From assembly GCA_026260175.1 (NCBI GenBank), contig JAKCWW010001076.1, forward strand, positions 1-23,150: a stretch of 23,150 bases of DNA, given 5' to 3'. The notes under the pieces were generated by a model. The model ran no database searches. It saw only the letters and a program-made list of their open reading frames with translations, and had not been told where the DNA came from. The stretch comes from Reticulitermes lucifugus (lineage: Eukaryota; Arthropoda; Insecta; Blattodea; Rhinotermitidae). Positions within the stretch are counted from its first letter, which is position 1. Every line of letters starts with the position of its first letter. The position numbers and the translations under genes are program-made. This document shows positions 8,528 through 19,539 of this stretch, piece by piece.

Positions 8528-8633
8528 CATTTCCGTTACTAAATAATCAGTTAAATCACCAGTGATTTAACAGACTATTTATTGATTGTGAAAGCACAAC
8601 GGGATGACGTCCGTCAAGTTCATTTCCGTTACG
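8528..8633. repeat. 40-bp near-perfect palindrome between 12-bp direct repeats
   Basis: At 8541-8580 two 19-base arms around a two-base centre match at 17 of 19 positions; the central block is GTTAAATCAC/GTGATTTAAC. CATTTCCGTTAC occurs at 8528-8539 and 8622-8633, on either side. It may be a small foldback insertion with its duplication, but the distances are asymmetric. Confidence 0.7.
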
Positions 8634-9272
8634 ACAAGGTGTTCGGTTCCCATGTTTGAAACTGTTCGTATCTATAAATGACACGACCCGAGAGTAAATC
8701 GTCATTTTGACATAGCCTACAGGGTCCGTTACACACTAAAGTCACAAGCAGATATTACTGAAGAGGCGTAAGATATTGAATAGTTCAATACCTGACTTAG
8801 AAAGTAAATTGTCAATTTATGGATGTTATGACTTTACGTCGCTCGACCATAAACGTGTGCTGGAAAAACGTCACACGTATGGTGAGGAGAAACTGGCAGA
8901 CATCGCGAAATTAATTCCTCATAGTTATGATGTTTTGTGCGCATTCCTGCAACTGAAAGGAAAAAAACCGAGGCTCAGAAGACCGCAGTAGTCCGTAATA
9001 CTTGGTGAGGTGTTCACAAACTGAAACGTATTGATTCCGTATGTTCAGATAATGGCGTGCAAAATATTAGTTCCCTTTTAAATATCGAGTCAAAGAATGC
9101 AGGCGAGTGACTTATGAAACCACTTGCCTTTTTTCGAACCACAGTTTAAAATTTGAGGGATTTGCAGTTACGGTGATGACATAAGATTATCATCTTCTGG
9201 GATGTAGAAGTCTTTCGACATTTCAGAGGAGCTGTGCCTGTGCCTTACTGTTAGAAGAACCTTTGTTCTAAT
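8634..9272. other. Intron 1, unidentified open frame
   Basis: A 71-codon open stretch at 8776-8991 begins at TTG, not ATG, and resembles nothing I know. No splice sites clearly frame it. I see no other feature. Confidence 0.4.
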
Positions 9273-9307
9273 CTGAAGAAGGAAGCAGCATATTAGTCCG
9301 AAACGTC
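9273..9307 (+). repeat. CTGAAGA-hairpin-GAAACGTC motif
   Basis: CTGAAGA (9273-9279), one spacer base, GGA pairing with TCC around a 13-base loop (9281-9299), then GAAACGTC (9300-9307). This is the same motif order as at 1152-1250, 1996 and 20586. It is probably a solitary decayed end of a Penelope-like element. Confidence 0.55.
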
Positions 9308-9410
9308 GCAAGTTTTTCCAGACTACGGCGTCACATGCTAGAAGACATCTTAAGACTTTTTGTTTGTTACACTTTGTCGGTAGCTGTGTGACAGTGGTTG
9401 TGCTGGAAGG

Positions 9411-9627
9411 GGTTGTGCCATGGCTCAGGCGGTTAGGACCGACTTCGATGCCGGCCCAGCCCATGGTGGGAAATGAGATGGACAAAGTGGCATCGGAATA
9501 GGTTTTCCTCAAGGTACCCGGTTTTCTCCTGTCAACATCGTTCCACCAATGCTCCGTACTCGCATTCATTTCTCTACCACCGACGCAGTGTAATCTCCGC
9601 TCTTGGCAACGTGGTTAAAGAAAACAC
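9411..9627 (+). mobile_element. SINE1 copy, degenerate
   Basis: The head GTTGTGCCATGGCTCAGGCGG retains the A box. The B-box region is altered (CGACTTCGATGCC). The body matches the other copies (GACAAAGTGGCATCGG, GGTTTTCCTC, CATCGTTCCACCAATGCTCC). It ends GTGGTTAAAGAAAAC, the tail type seen at 20778. Confidence 0.75.
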
Positions 9628-10573
9628 TTTTCCCTCTTGTTTTGAAAGGCCGTCGAGACTCGACAAGGGTTGCGTAAAGTCCTTGTGCAATACCACTAGT
9701 AACGAAATAATGTGCAAGCTACAGTGTTCTCCCACTGCGTTTATTGTGTCACGGACACAGTACATTAAATGTCTCGACAGGTGTAGAGGCTCCGTTATTC
9801 TAAACATACATGTGTAAATAACAGATTGGTGTGATTACGTGGGATGTGCGCCGATAAAGCGCCGTGAAGCGATTCGTATTCCTTTTAGGTCAAGTTTATT
9901 CAATGAATGTTATCTTACGATCTGTTCCCCTTCACACACTTTCATAATAGCCGAGTTGATTACTAGCAAGGGCTGTACCACTCGTCTATCATATAAGCAG
10001 CGCGTCATTGTTTTATAGAATGTTTTTCGTTTTTTATCACTTCCCATTGCTTTTAGATGTGAAATCTTTCTTCGCGTAAGGCCGATGCGTTTTAAATACG
10101 TAACGTGACATGTCATTGAAATTTCCCGAATATAGATTTGTTTTACTTGACACCTGATCAGCCAACAAAGCGACAATCCGACTTCTTGACTTCTAAGAAT
10201 TGTTTTCCCTAATTTTTTTCGTTCAAATTCAAAATGTGATATGGAACACTGAGGAGGGAACTGACACTGACCAAGAAACGTCCCGTGAATTAAGTTTACT
10301 TTCTCTATGTAGTTTTCGGTTTAATGTTATTTTTGTCTTGTCTTCTCTTCTGAATGTAACAGTGCCGTTAAACGATCAGTGGGAGAGGTACTGAGCGTGA
10401 AAATTTCCTGTGTCTGTATTAAGGGTGCACAGATTTTCCAAAAAATGTAGGAGCCATGTGAAAATCCTAGGCTTCAGAAGGTTGACATAAAGCAAGTTCC
10501 ATATTGAGAACCCACAAATACCGTACAAACTTTAGTCGCCGTGGGGACCTGGCGCCCGGGATGTGCGCCCCTG
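9628..10573. other. Intron 1, no recognisable feature
   Basis: Nothing beyond short unremarkable open frames. Confidence 0.5.
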
Positions 10574-10618
10574 GTCTCTCTCTCTCTCTCTCTCTCTCTG
10601 TGCGTGCGTGTGTGTACA
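10574..10618. repeat. (TC)n then (TG)n microsatellite
   Basis: About 13 TC units followed by a short mixed TG/CG run. A simple repeat. Confidence 0.95.
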
Positions 10619-11847
10619 CATATTTCGCTAAACTATATGGTATTAATCACACAATCTTCACTCCGGTTAAAATATATGGAATTAATGAAGCTTATGAACC
10701 GTACTGGCGTATCTGTACTGTTTTAGATCGAAGATTTTTTACCCCGTCTCTAACTTCTTATGGCAGCGTCTCCAAAAGAATGGGTTCGATTATCATAATG
10801 ATTATGTTTCTACAGCTGGACTCGGCCGGGCAAAGTACGAACTTCAGAACAATCAGTTACAACCTCGAAGGTTTGTGCCGTTAGAAAATCAGCCTTTCCA
10901 GTCTGTTTTATTATATGTATAGTTTATGCGGGAACCACACACATTATTGTAGACAAAAATTATATGAATAAAAGTGACTGAATTTCCGTAAATTATTTTC
11001 ATGCATGTTTAATCGTACACTCCTCTGTTACTGCGACCAGCTCCATCGTCGTATGCATATAGGATATCATATGCTCCCAAACACTGCTAGACGAGTTAGT
11101 TATAGCTGATCATGCTAGACTGGGATGTACTAGAAACCTCTAGATATCTGTGGATCGCGTCAGTGGATGGCATCATACCCTGGTCTTGGGTTACGAGATA
11201 CAAGCTCGGCAGCATGTAGCAAACACGCGAAATCCGCGCGTTTATAGTTATCGTATGTTGTGTGGGAATATTTGCATTGAATTTAGCACTGGAAGCCGCT
11301 AAATGTGGGATGTAACGTCACTCCCAGTGATGTTATTCAAAGCAAGGCCTGCCGAGTGGAGTTGGCCAATCGCTCCAAATTACACAAGTCCCATGGTGGA
11401 CTATTTTTCGCGACGGTGATTTAGCAAGCAAAAAGGAAGCAAAAATTATCGTCGTTTGCAAAAATAACCTCCACACGAGAGTTAGCAGTCGTACTGACGC
11501 TTGTAACCTGAATTTTATTGCCGTTTCCTTCGGAGACTGAGACCACGTTTCTTGTAGGATTACATCTGAACGTACGTTCAAAACGAAGTCGGAACTTACA
11601 AATTAATTACATATTTTTGAAAGTTCACATAGGCAGAATTCAAGTATTTCTGCATTAGGCCTAGTTTAAATCGACTACAATTTTAACGCGTTTTCCATCT
11701 GCAACATACGTAAAACTTAGTAAATTGTGAACGGAACAGAAAAAAAAATGCCCATACCCAAAACCGCAGCTCTTGAAGTCACTGTTGAAATGTGTTTCAG
11801 TAATTTCATCTCGAAAGTATAAATGTTACATTTCAGACGCGAATAAC
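10619..11847. other. Intron 1, no recognisable feature
   Basis: No gene, RNA or transposon remnant that I can identify. Confidence 0.5.
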
Positions 11848-11855
11848 AGTTAACA

Positions 11856-12019
11856 CAGGGGTGCACAAATCTCAATCACCAGATCGCCCGGGCGACTAAA
11901 TTTTAAACGGCGGAGCGCATTTTTTTGGGTCATCTATATGGGACTTGCATCACGTCACACTTCTGACACACAGAAGTTTGAGGTGGCCCCTAGATGTGTG
12001 GAAAATTTGTGCACCACTG
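11856..12019. mobile_element. hAT-type MITE, 164 bp
   Basis: Ends are CAGGGGTGCACAAAT and the complement of CAGTGGTGCACAAAT, a 15-base terminal inverted repeat with one mismatch. It is flanked by AGTTAACA (11848-11855) and AGTAAACA (12020-12027), an 8-bp target duplication with one change. It encodes nothing and is too short for a transposase. Confidence 0.88.
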
Positions 12020-12027
12020 AGTAAACA

Positions 12028-14037
12028 GTTCAAATACGAGTACACTAATATAGCCATTAATCCTTCAATTTTGAATTTCACCCAAGAATATGTATATGGT
12101 TGTCGTGTCATTCGCGAAATAAACGTCGACCATTTCCCTAAAGAACATTAACCAAATGGACTTCGTACTGAAGATGCAGTGTTTTTCTGCGGGGTAAGGA
12201 CTCACGTTATCTTACTTTTCACGAATCTTAGGCACCAAAGGTTTAAGGTACCGAAACTTCAGTCAGTTCGTTCTTGGTTTACCGTACAATCAGTTCTGTT
12301 CATGACTTAAAAGTTACGTTATCTGTGTGACCTCTGCCAGCCGGGAAGTGCGGGTTCGATGGAAAGGTTGGTTACACAAACATTTCCTGTAAACATCTTC
12401 TGTTACGGTAAGTCGTGGGCTTACATGCGAATGCCAAGTATAGCCCTACGTACAGCGGTTAATTTTAATCGTACATGCACTGGCGGTCTACGGATTTCAC
12501 GACGATCCCGTACTTAAATTACTGCGGCCATTTAGGTCGGATCTTAATTGGGACCAGACTGTGATATTTCAGTCTTCGAATTCACACCATGTAGCAGAGT
12601 ACAGTCATTACTAAATCCATTACGTCGTGGGCTTGAACATGACACACCATTCTACAATAGCACTTTCTTTCAATCATATGTGCAGTATACACTATACGGC
12701 CATGGGATGCGCATGTAAGAGATTGTGTTTATGCTCCTACACACACAGTAACAAGTCTTTGTAATAGGGACCATGCTATACCAGCCAAGTTTGGATTGTA
12801 TGAAATGTGTGTTAACGGATAGGCAAAGGTGGGAACACAGCAATCTTAACAGAACCAAATTTTTATCTACAAGAAAACGAACATGGTGATTCCTAAGCAG
12901 TAGTATTCGTATACATTTACGATCTAGTGGGAAACTACGTCTGATGCTATCACATCTCGTGTTTTTTATTTTGGGTAAGTTACATCCATTACTTCAGGGC
13001 GACTGTTGGCACGATTATTGACCATTTCGTGGAGGAACTGCCATTGTCTGTCTGAGAAGGGCTGTCCCTGAAGATTTTGATTCAGGAATCTTATGACTTA
13101 ATAGTCGTCACATTGACGTGGTCATGTTTCCTCGATATTTGTGTGTACTTTACAAATTTTGGTCGGAATATCTAAATGAAGAAAGTGACACTTAAATTAG
13201 GAGGATGGTATGTAAACGGCTGTTACATAAATAGGTTCGAGGTGTGGGTCTGCATCCAACAGTTCAGGATGAAGTCCAGGAGTAGGCCTGTGAAGAACGA
13301 TCTTGCACCATGGAATTAATTTCAAACCGAGTTCTATACAGATTATGGTCGTCCGGGTTATCACAGCTGCAGTCTTCTAAGTGGGTACTAGCGTTTCGCA
13401 GGGCCATGGTACTTAGCCTTCGGGGTCGGAGTTGTGTGAGGATGCGGTTAGGTTACATAGGCATGTAGCAATGAAGATGGTCAGTCAGACCCACTTGGGA
13501 GAGGAGAAAGAGTCCCGCCCGGGCCAATAGTAACGGCGAACTGGGCACTGATAAAGCAAGAAACGAAAATAACACTTCCGATTTTATTTTTAAAAAGCCC
13601 TTAAGGTTGTATTTCCTGTATAACTTGTAATGTTTAACGTTGTAGTGTTGTCGATTACAGCTATGAAAGTAATGAAGGACAGTCTATGTCTGTATCTGGC
13701 AATAACATATCACCTGAAGATATGCACCTATTTACAAGAATGCAGCGGGGGGGGGATGTGAAGGCACCTTTCTCGTATGCACAGACCTCCTTATCTTTGT
13801 GAAGTCAGTTTCTGTAGTTGTGTTCTCAGAACGTTGGTACATTGAAGATAAAATGCAAATGTGCATCATGTAGTGACTATTTTATAAGCCATGCCATCAA
13901 AGGAACAAAGATTTTGTTACATTTTATGCAACCCGAAGGTTCATTACTGTGTTCACAAGAGTCCGCCAGTGGTCCCTGTCATAAGCCCGATTAAACCAGT
14001 CCATGCCCTCCCATTCGTCACGTTTAAAAGCCATGAC
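12028..14037. other. Intron 1, no recognisable feature
   Basis: Nothing clear apart from a run of nine G at 13746-13755. A stretch near 12340-12358 with GGGTTCGATGG resembles a B box but lacks a matching A box. Confidence 0.45.
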
Positions 14038-14074
14038 TGGTCGGTCGGTCGGTCGGTCAGTCAGTCAGTCAGTC
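14038..14074. repeat. (GGTC)n / (AGTC)n microsatellite
   Basis: Four-base units change from GGTC to AGTC part way through, so a single base change seems to have spread by slippage. Confidence 0.95.
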
Positions 14075-14449
14075 CTCCGTCATTGTAAATTCAGTGTCAT
14101 AGTTCATATTTTTATAACGCAGTAGAATGTCATGATTTATGGGTCGACGCGAATTGACGGAACTAGCGTCTGGCTCTTCCTCCAGAGTCCGTGCTCGTAT
14201 ACAGCTCAAGGTACTTCACCTTGTCTTTCCCCATTATAAATAACGCAGTTACAGTTTCACGCTGTACACGTGTTCACGTAACAGTCTACGTGGTGACCGA
14301 GATACCGCATGTGTGTAGTTTTGACTCAGTTAGTGAGTATTAATGTGTTGCAGGTATTGAATTGACGGTGACGGTAGATGAGCTGACGTCTGACAAAAGT
14401 GGAAAATAAATATTATCACAATCATAATTATGCAAATCCCAGTGCAAGG

Positions 14450-14536
14450 GAGTATTTTTCACAGTCAAACTGCTCGTCGCAGAGCGGGCGGCATTATCGT
14501 CCGCTCTGCGGCGAGCAGTGTGACTGAAAAATACTC
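14450..14536 (+). ncRNA. Candidate miRNA precursor or other structured hairpin
   Basis: Arms 14450-14487 and 14501-14536 form 34 Watson-Crick pairs with one G-T pair, one A-G mismatch and one two-base bulge, around a 13-base loop. Length, near-perfect pairing and small internal defects fit an animal miRNA precursor, and it lies in the sense strand of tribbles intron 1. I do not recognise a known miRNA in either arm, and there is no obvious target-site duplication. A small foldback transposon remnant is the main alternative. Confidence 0.4.
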
Positions 14537-14873
14537 TTTATGTGTTTGCAGTTTGATGACCTGGATGCGCTGATCACTGTACTGTGTTGAGGCTGCGTTC
14601 GAAGAGTCACAGTGTGTAAGGCAGGTCCTGTTACTCCTCCACCCAAGTGTATTTAACTTCAACGGAGATGGGGGCCTACAAGTCTCTATAAGGGGTTAAT
14701 TCTCACCTTCCTAGTATTTTAGTCTTTTGTCTGTCTGTGGATGTGACAGACGGTTGTTAGGAACGGGTTTTGTTACAGTACATGTACTTAAATCCGCCTG
14801 TTGAAATCTGCACGGGTAGCAGCTATACCCCTTCACAATTTGTACCCTTCACCAAGTGTTACTGGGATGATCA

Positions 14874-15140
14874 AGCTAAAGAGAATTAGGTAGGTGGGAG
14901 ATGCGGCACGTCTGGAGGTGGAAAAATGCGTACAGAATTTCAGTCAAAAAGCTTGAAGGGAGGAGGCCACTTGAGAGTCCTGGGCGTAGATGGGATGACA
15001 ACGTGAAGATGGGTGTTAAAGTAATAGTGTGTGAGGGTATGAAGTGGGTTCGTCTCGTCCGACGGCTTTTGTGAAGGTGGTAGTGAACATGTGAGTTCCC
15101 ATACAAGGCGGAACATTTGTTGACCAGCTGCGCGACTGCC
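14874..15140 (+). pseudogene. Non-LTR retrotransposon reverse transcriptase, C-terminal fossil
   Basis: The stretch translates to the C-terminal tail common to a large insect group of non-LTR reverse transcriptases. In one frame KLKRIR, a TAG stop, then VGDAARLEVE matches the family's KLRRMRWAGHVARMGE. After a frame change come KNAYRISVKKLEGRRPLESP, RRWDDNVKM and CEGMKWVRL, matching GK-x-EGRRPLGRPRRRW-x-DNIKMD and the WI-x-LAQDR region. A further diverged part reads VPIQGGTFVDQLRDC. With stops and frameshifts it is dead, and no upstream catalytic region is present. It ends about 250 bases before exon 2. Confidence 0.75.
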
Positions 15141-15387
15141 CGGGGTGAGGGGGCGGGTGGTCTCGAGTGGGGCTTTCACGGATGAAGTATGTTGGCTGCT
15201 AGAACTCCAACAGAGGGCAATGTTTGAGGATTTTCGTCTCCTTCGTGTTGTGGTTATTCACTTAAGCAATCGCATCTGTACAGTCCATTTTCGAGCTACC
15301 GACGACCAGAATCAGGTATTGTGTAATACAAATATCAGCATCCGCTGAGTAGACAGAGCGCATAACAACAAATATTTATTTGTGCAG

Positions 15388-15677
15388 GCGGTGCGGCGTG
15401 AGGCATGCGGCTTGCTCTCGGCCCACTACAGGGTGGATTGCCACCCGCACATCAACTCCCTGCATGAGGTGCTCCTCGGAGAACGGTTCCTCTACCTCGT
15501 GTTCCCTCCGGCCCACGGAGACTTACATTCGCACGTGAGACTTAGGAAGAGGCTCCGAGAATCTGAGGCTCGAAGACTGTTCAGGCAGATCGCGGAGGCG
15601 GTCCGCGCCTGCCATGATCAAGGGATCGTACTTCGTGATCTCAAGCTCAGGAAGTTCGTGTTCGTCGACCCTCACAG
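15388..15677 (+). CDS. trbl: Tribbles pseudokinase, coding exon 2
   Basis: Continues the protein from residue 142 to 237 plus two bases of the next codon (phase 2), ending CAG|GTAAGT. Motifs in order are REACGLLSAHYRVDCHPHIN (alpha-C region), a hinge-like YLVFPPAHGDLHSHV, then RESEARRLFRQIAEAV and the catalytic-loop position LRDLKLRKF (residues 223-231). The HRD histidine is Leu, and the usual DLKxxN asparagine position reads as RKF; both are hallmarks of Tribbles pseudokinases. The SLE segment that replaces DFG, the C-lobe and the COP1- and MEK-binding tail must lie in an exon to the right of the window. Joining to exon 1 in phase 0 gives an uninterrupted frame with EELVCK directly before AVRREACG. 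The exon is noticeably GC-richer than its intronic flanks. Confidence 0.95.
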
Positions 15678-15839
15678 GTAAGTCCAAGATCCGTTGTGCA
15701 GAAAACGACGTGGCGAAGTACCGGCACATGTGTCGGAATTCTTTATTGTACTGTATATGAACCTTCCTTGTAACCCAGTGGCACAACTTATTGTTACCGC
15801 CCTGCTGTTATGATAGTAAAGTAAAAGTACAGTTCCTGT

Positions 15840-16098
15840 GCACGCCATGAAGACATATGTGGGAGTGGCGGTATAGCTCCCCCTCATTATTAACCTCAGC
15901 ACTAGATGGAGGTCAGCGGTGAGCTTCATGCCTGAGGAGGAGCTCCCGTTACCCATTAAATACGAGAATGGTTGGGCCTTACAGCCATTCTGGACATTAT
16001 AAAAGATACATCTATTGCCCGTGTCGGGAACTGAACCAAAATTCCTCAGATGTTCGGCACGTAGCTCAGTCTCCCTACGTACTACGCCGTCCCGGCTC
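15840..16098 (-). mobile_element. SINE2 copy
   Basis: On the minus strand the head near 16098 (CCGGGACGGCGTAGTACG) is followed by a B-box-like GGTTCAGTTCCC. The body has the SINE2 blocks, including the complement of TAACCTCAGCACTAGATGG, and a tail ending in the complement of GCCATGAAGAC at 15844-15854. It is one of the most complete copies here. Confidence 0.8.
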
Positions 16099-16123
16099 TC
16101 ATCTTTGTGATATTGTGCTTTGT

Positions 16124-16182
16124 AGTCCGATGGAGGGTGTAGACTGGATTCATCTGACCCACGATCGAGTCCAGAGGTGAGC
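16124..16182 (+). pseudogene. Short non-LTR reverse transcriptase fossil
   Basis: One frame reads MEGVDWIHLTHDRVQR then stop, matching the GxDWIxLAQDRDRWR block at the C-terminus of the same retrotransposon group as the 14874 fossil. It directly abuts the head of the SINE2 copy. It is short but distinctive. Confidence 0.6.
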
Positions 16183-18633
16183 TTGTGTAAACTTCTTGAC
16201 CCACCTTCCATATAACTTATATTACAGAAATAAGTTCTTACACGAAACACTTCCGGCGCGTTTGCCTAGGCGCAGGGACATTGGTTAACCTGTATAACCG
16301 AGGGAAAGTGGTAACCGTGAAACATTGGTAACGTTGGTTATACATGCACGTAGGTCTTCAGTCCGATTTAAGTTAAAATAAAAAAATCGACAGAGTTTAG
16401 TAGAAATCCCCAGCATAGAATCTCGAGGAAATACACGCGGACGGACAGAATGACGAAGCTGTTAGTCATTGTTCGCGGTTACGTTGCCAGTGCGCCTAAA
16501 AAACAATACATATCAGAGGGTCGTGAAGATGATGATCATTTTCCAGTTCCGGAGTTCCAACCGCCGAGAGCGACCACCAAAAGCACATCCTGGCAGCCCT
16601 GCCACGTGTGTTATTTCTATGAAGCAACCTCACCTGTGTTGCAACTACTGTCCGTTGTCGTCGTTCAACCAAGGTCCCTTCCCCTCCTCCATGTTGCCTG
16701 CGTTCCTTTTCAATATGCAATGACGAAATACCAATGCTGCTTATTCTCAGTGCCACCAAAATATTCCATCTCCAAGTCCAAGACTCCGCCGCCTCTTGTA
16801 TGTCTTTGTGACACGGCTAACTCCACAGTTTCTGGAGCTGTGTGACTGTATTACAATTTTACAAGTGTTTTACGTCTTTGTAACCGTATCTGATCTTGCA
16901 TTCATACTGTAATATGCCGTCCTTCACTGCAGTTTTCTACCTTATAGCACAAACATTTCTTACGGCGTAAAAAGTGTTAAGTTTGTGTTATGAAAGTTGT
17001 TAATAAGATAGGGTAACTGCTTATACCCGAAGTGTGGAGGGCATATACGCTATTATTACGATGTATTCCCCGGGTAAAATACATACACACGGCAACGCAT
17101 TTGTTTTAATTTCATTTACTACCCGATTCGAGTCAATTTCCTGACAATGCATCTTCATGATTTTTAAAGTAATATGTTAACCAAATTACATTTGATGAAT
17201 TACGGTATCCGAACCTGCTTGATTCCACAATTCCGGCGTCATAATACTGAAATTTTACAGCTACAGAATGTCACATCATTATGATCCTGTAAGTAATTGC
17301 GCCTAAATCGCCATGACTGGACAAAAGTTATTGGTGAACCATTGGAAAACATCGTTATATAAAACGCTACCCATATAGTTCGCAAACACACTGATCTCAT
17401 TTCTCGTTTTGGCGAAACATTCTGTCATCAGAAAGTCAGGGCTATTTAATTTAACTTTAATGTAATTAATATAAAAATAATGGATAGGATGTGTTCATCT
17501 ATTTTCCTGAATCTTAATATAGTAATGACGTGATGTCTTAGTTGGTAGTCTATAGAAGCTGATGGTTTCTTCAGCTGCCAGAGTTACAACGGTTGGTTGA
17601 GACAGGATGAATGGGAGTTAGCAGTAAGGACTTGGGAGGAGACATTTGTGGGCATCTGAATGAACTATGCCGGCATTTATCTAGAAGACTGAGGAAAACC
17701 ACAGGTTGTGACAATGACGAGAATGTTCTTATTCCCTACGCACTGTATAATGGTTGTTTATGTCACCCGTAACTTACGTTTGTTGACATTACAGTACCAG
17801 TACGGAAACTGATCTGGGTTAGTTTAAACACCCGTGACATATAAAATTAAACAGTGTGCTAAAGTAGGTGACCCTGCACTGGCCCGCAACAGTGTGACTA
17901 GGTAGCGCAGTATGCACTGAGCAATGGTACTGACAGAAACAGCAATCACCGCCTCTGTCAGCAACCCATGAAGTTCCGGCTGACCCATTGCGCATCTCTG
18001 GACTACTTTCCACGGACCACGAAACGCCAACCTGACCTTAATTTTACCATAGATTTCCACAGATTCTTACTTACGCAGTGGAGCTGCATGAACACAGTAA
18101 TGCGGTGCAAGATATCTTAAATAAAAAAGTGGCACGTCAAAACAGTAAATACAGACAATAAAAAAGGTTTAGGTAACTGAACTAGTTATTGCCCATATTA
18201 CGGTAATAAAGGACGTTTAAATTTATAATGTATAATAACATATACAGTAATTTGACCTATGTCCGAACCATCATTTAGGTAACATTTTAACTTCGTTCAC
18301 AAAATAAAAATTGGCCCCAGAAATCACAGTTTTCGAATTTGCCTCTGAAGATTGCGGAGAAAGCATACTCGTACAGTGCACGTGTATTGTCACTGCGCTT
18401 TATCATACAATTTACGTGGCATTTCCCCACCGCATGAATCGTATAAGATGCTAATGCACAGTCACGTAGGCCTACACATAGGAATATGGAGTCGTGAATC
18501 AGAAATAGTCTTGAACTGCTAAACGTAACAGCAAATAACAGGAGTAAAATGAAACATAAAACAAAGGAGTTTACCTTAAGCATGGGCGGTCACCTAGTAA
18601 AGGTGACATTTATCCTTATGCTTCTTTAAGTAA
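16183..18633. other. Intron 2, no recognisable feature
   Basis: A 131-codon open frame at 16450-16845 has no recognisable motif and ordinary composition; I do not call it coding. The rest shows nothing. Confidence 0.45.
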
Positions 18634-18880
18634 GCATCGAGCATCAAGACGAATTGGGGAGTGGGTGGGGGGTAGAGCTCTCATTCTTATTTCAGCACTG
18701 GATGTGAGTTGCCGATTTCGCGCTTCAGCCGCTTTACCCGAGGTAATCACTGAATAGGAGCTTGGTTGGGCGTAGGAACAGGTCTGGGCGCGGTGCTGAA
18801 GAGAGAATCTGTGTCCTCGCTGGGAGCTGAACCCCCATTCCTCGGCTGCCCAGCCCGTAGCGTACACTTACCGATGTACG
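18634..18880 (-). mobile_element. SINE2 copy
   Basis: In the same orientation as the 15840 copy. The tail is near 18634-18660 (CATCAAGACGAATTGGGG), the body contains TTCAGCACTGGATG, and the head region contains the complement of a B-box-like GGGTTCAGCTCCC at 18820-18833. Diverged. Confidence 0.7.
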
Positions 18881-18977
18881 TTGGCTGTTACAACCAGTGG
18901 TGTTCGGAATTTAAGTCGGTGAACAACCGACCTCGTTTCAGACGTGTCTCAGTGTTTTAGTAGTGTTCAGTGGTCTG

Positions 18978-19108
18978 TCTGGGTTCCTGTCCAATGGGCA
19001 CCGGGGGCTGTTTGGAGGTACAGCGGCTTACTTTCATCTAGTGCCTAGCTTAAGAATGTGTGGAGCTGAACCCACACTCCCCCATACGTTTTCGCGGCAT
19101 GGTGCTTG
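18978..19108 (+). mobile_element. SINE2 3' fragment
   Basis: AATGGGCACCGGGGGC, CATCTAGTGCCTAGCTTAAG and the tail CTCCCCCATACG-TTTTCGCGGCATGGTGC align with the 3' halves of the other copies. The head is missing (5'-truncated). Confidence 0.65.
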
Positions 19109-19270
19109 CTAAGCACAGATACAACTTCAGTGAAATTAATGTTTCTCATATTGAGGCATGCGAATGTATGCTGCTTTCAGACGATATTGCAACCCGGAAT
19201 ACGCCAAATCGCCATACGGGTGTTGACAGTAAACGTGGCCGTTGTTTTGGACATGTTCAGCTTCTTTATC

Positions 19271-19520
19271 TAGTTGGAGTACTCGATATAGTGACTAGAC
19301 TGCGGCTTAGACGACGGAGGAATCTTGCTTCGATTCCCGGCAGGGCAAGAGAATCTTTTCCAAAGCGTCCAACCTGGCTCTTGAGCCCACCCAGCCTCGT
19401 ATTAATGCGTACCGGGGGCTCATTCCGCGGCGGTGAAGCTCTTCAGGCGTAAAGCCGAGCTCCATCTCCGAGGTTAAGGACAAGTGGGACTATACATCTA
19501 CTCCCACTTATTCGTCCGTT
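19271..19520 (+). mobile_element. SINE2 copy
   Basis: The head has TATAGTGACTAGAC and the B-box-like CTTCGATTCCCGGC. The body has CCAACCTGGCTC, CAGCCTCGTATTAATGCG, GTACCGGGGGCTC and CCGAGGTTAAGGAC, matching the complement of the 15840 copy in order. It ends near CTCCCACTTATTCGTCC. Confidence 0.75.
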
Positions 19521-19539
19521 ACAACTTTAACCTTTACCA

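Larger units (their letters stand above)
5156..15387 (+). other. Tribbles intron 1 (10,232 bp)
   Basis: Donor GTAAGG at 5156 and acceptor TTTATTTGTGCAG ending at 15387 join the two exons in phase 0, and the joined frame reads through the family's conserved order of motifs. The intron is filled with SINEs, a hAT MITE, a reverse transcriptase fossil and simple repeats, each listed separately. Confidence 0.88.

Noticed and set aside
8776-8991. 71-codon open frame possibly coding
   Set aside because: Starts at TTG, has no recognisable motif, and no splice or polyadenylation context; length is within chance for 23 kb.
9168-9569. 133-codon minus-strand open frame
   Set aside because: It is largely the complement of the SINE1 copy and the nearby repeat motif.
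12300-12400. Possible tRNA-derived head with GGGTTCGATGG
   Set aside because: No A box at the proper spacing and no cloverleaf.
13066-13090. CTGAAGA with adjacent complementary bases
   Set aside because: It forms a small hairpin but is not followed by GAAA, so it does not fit the repeated motif.
15672-16250. 192-codon minus-strand open frame
   Set aside because: It runs across the splice donor and the SINE2 copy and is explained by SINE sequence left open by chance.
16450-16845. 131-codon open frame in intron 2
   Set aside because: Longest unexplained frame, but it has overlapping open frames on both strands and no family resemblance.
17401-17440. CTGATGA on the minus strand, possible hammerhead
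   Set aside because: No convincing stem II or GAAA at the right distance.
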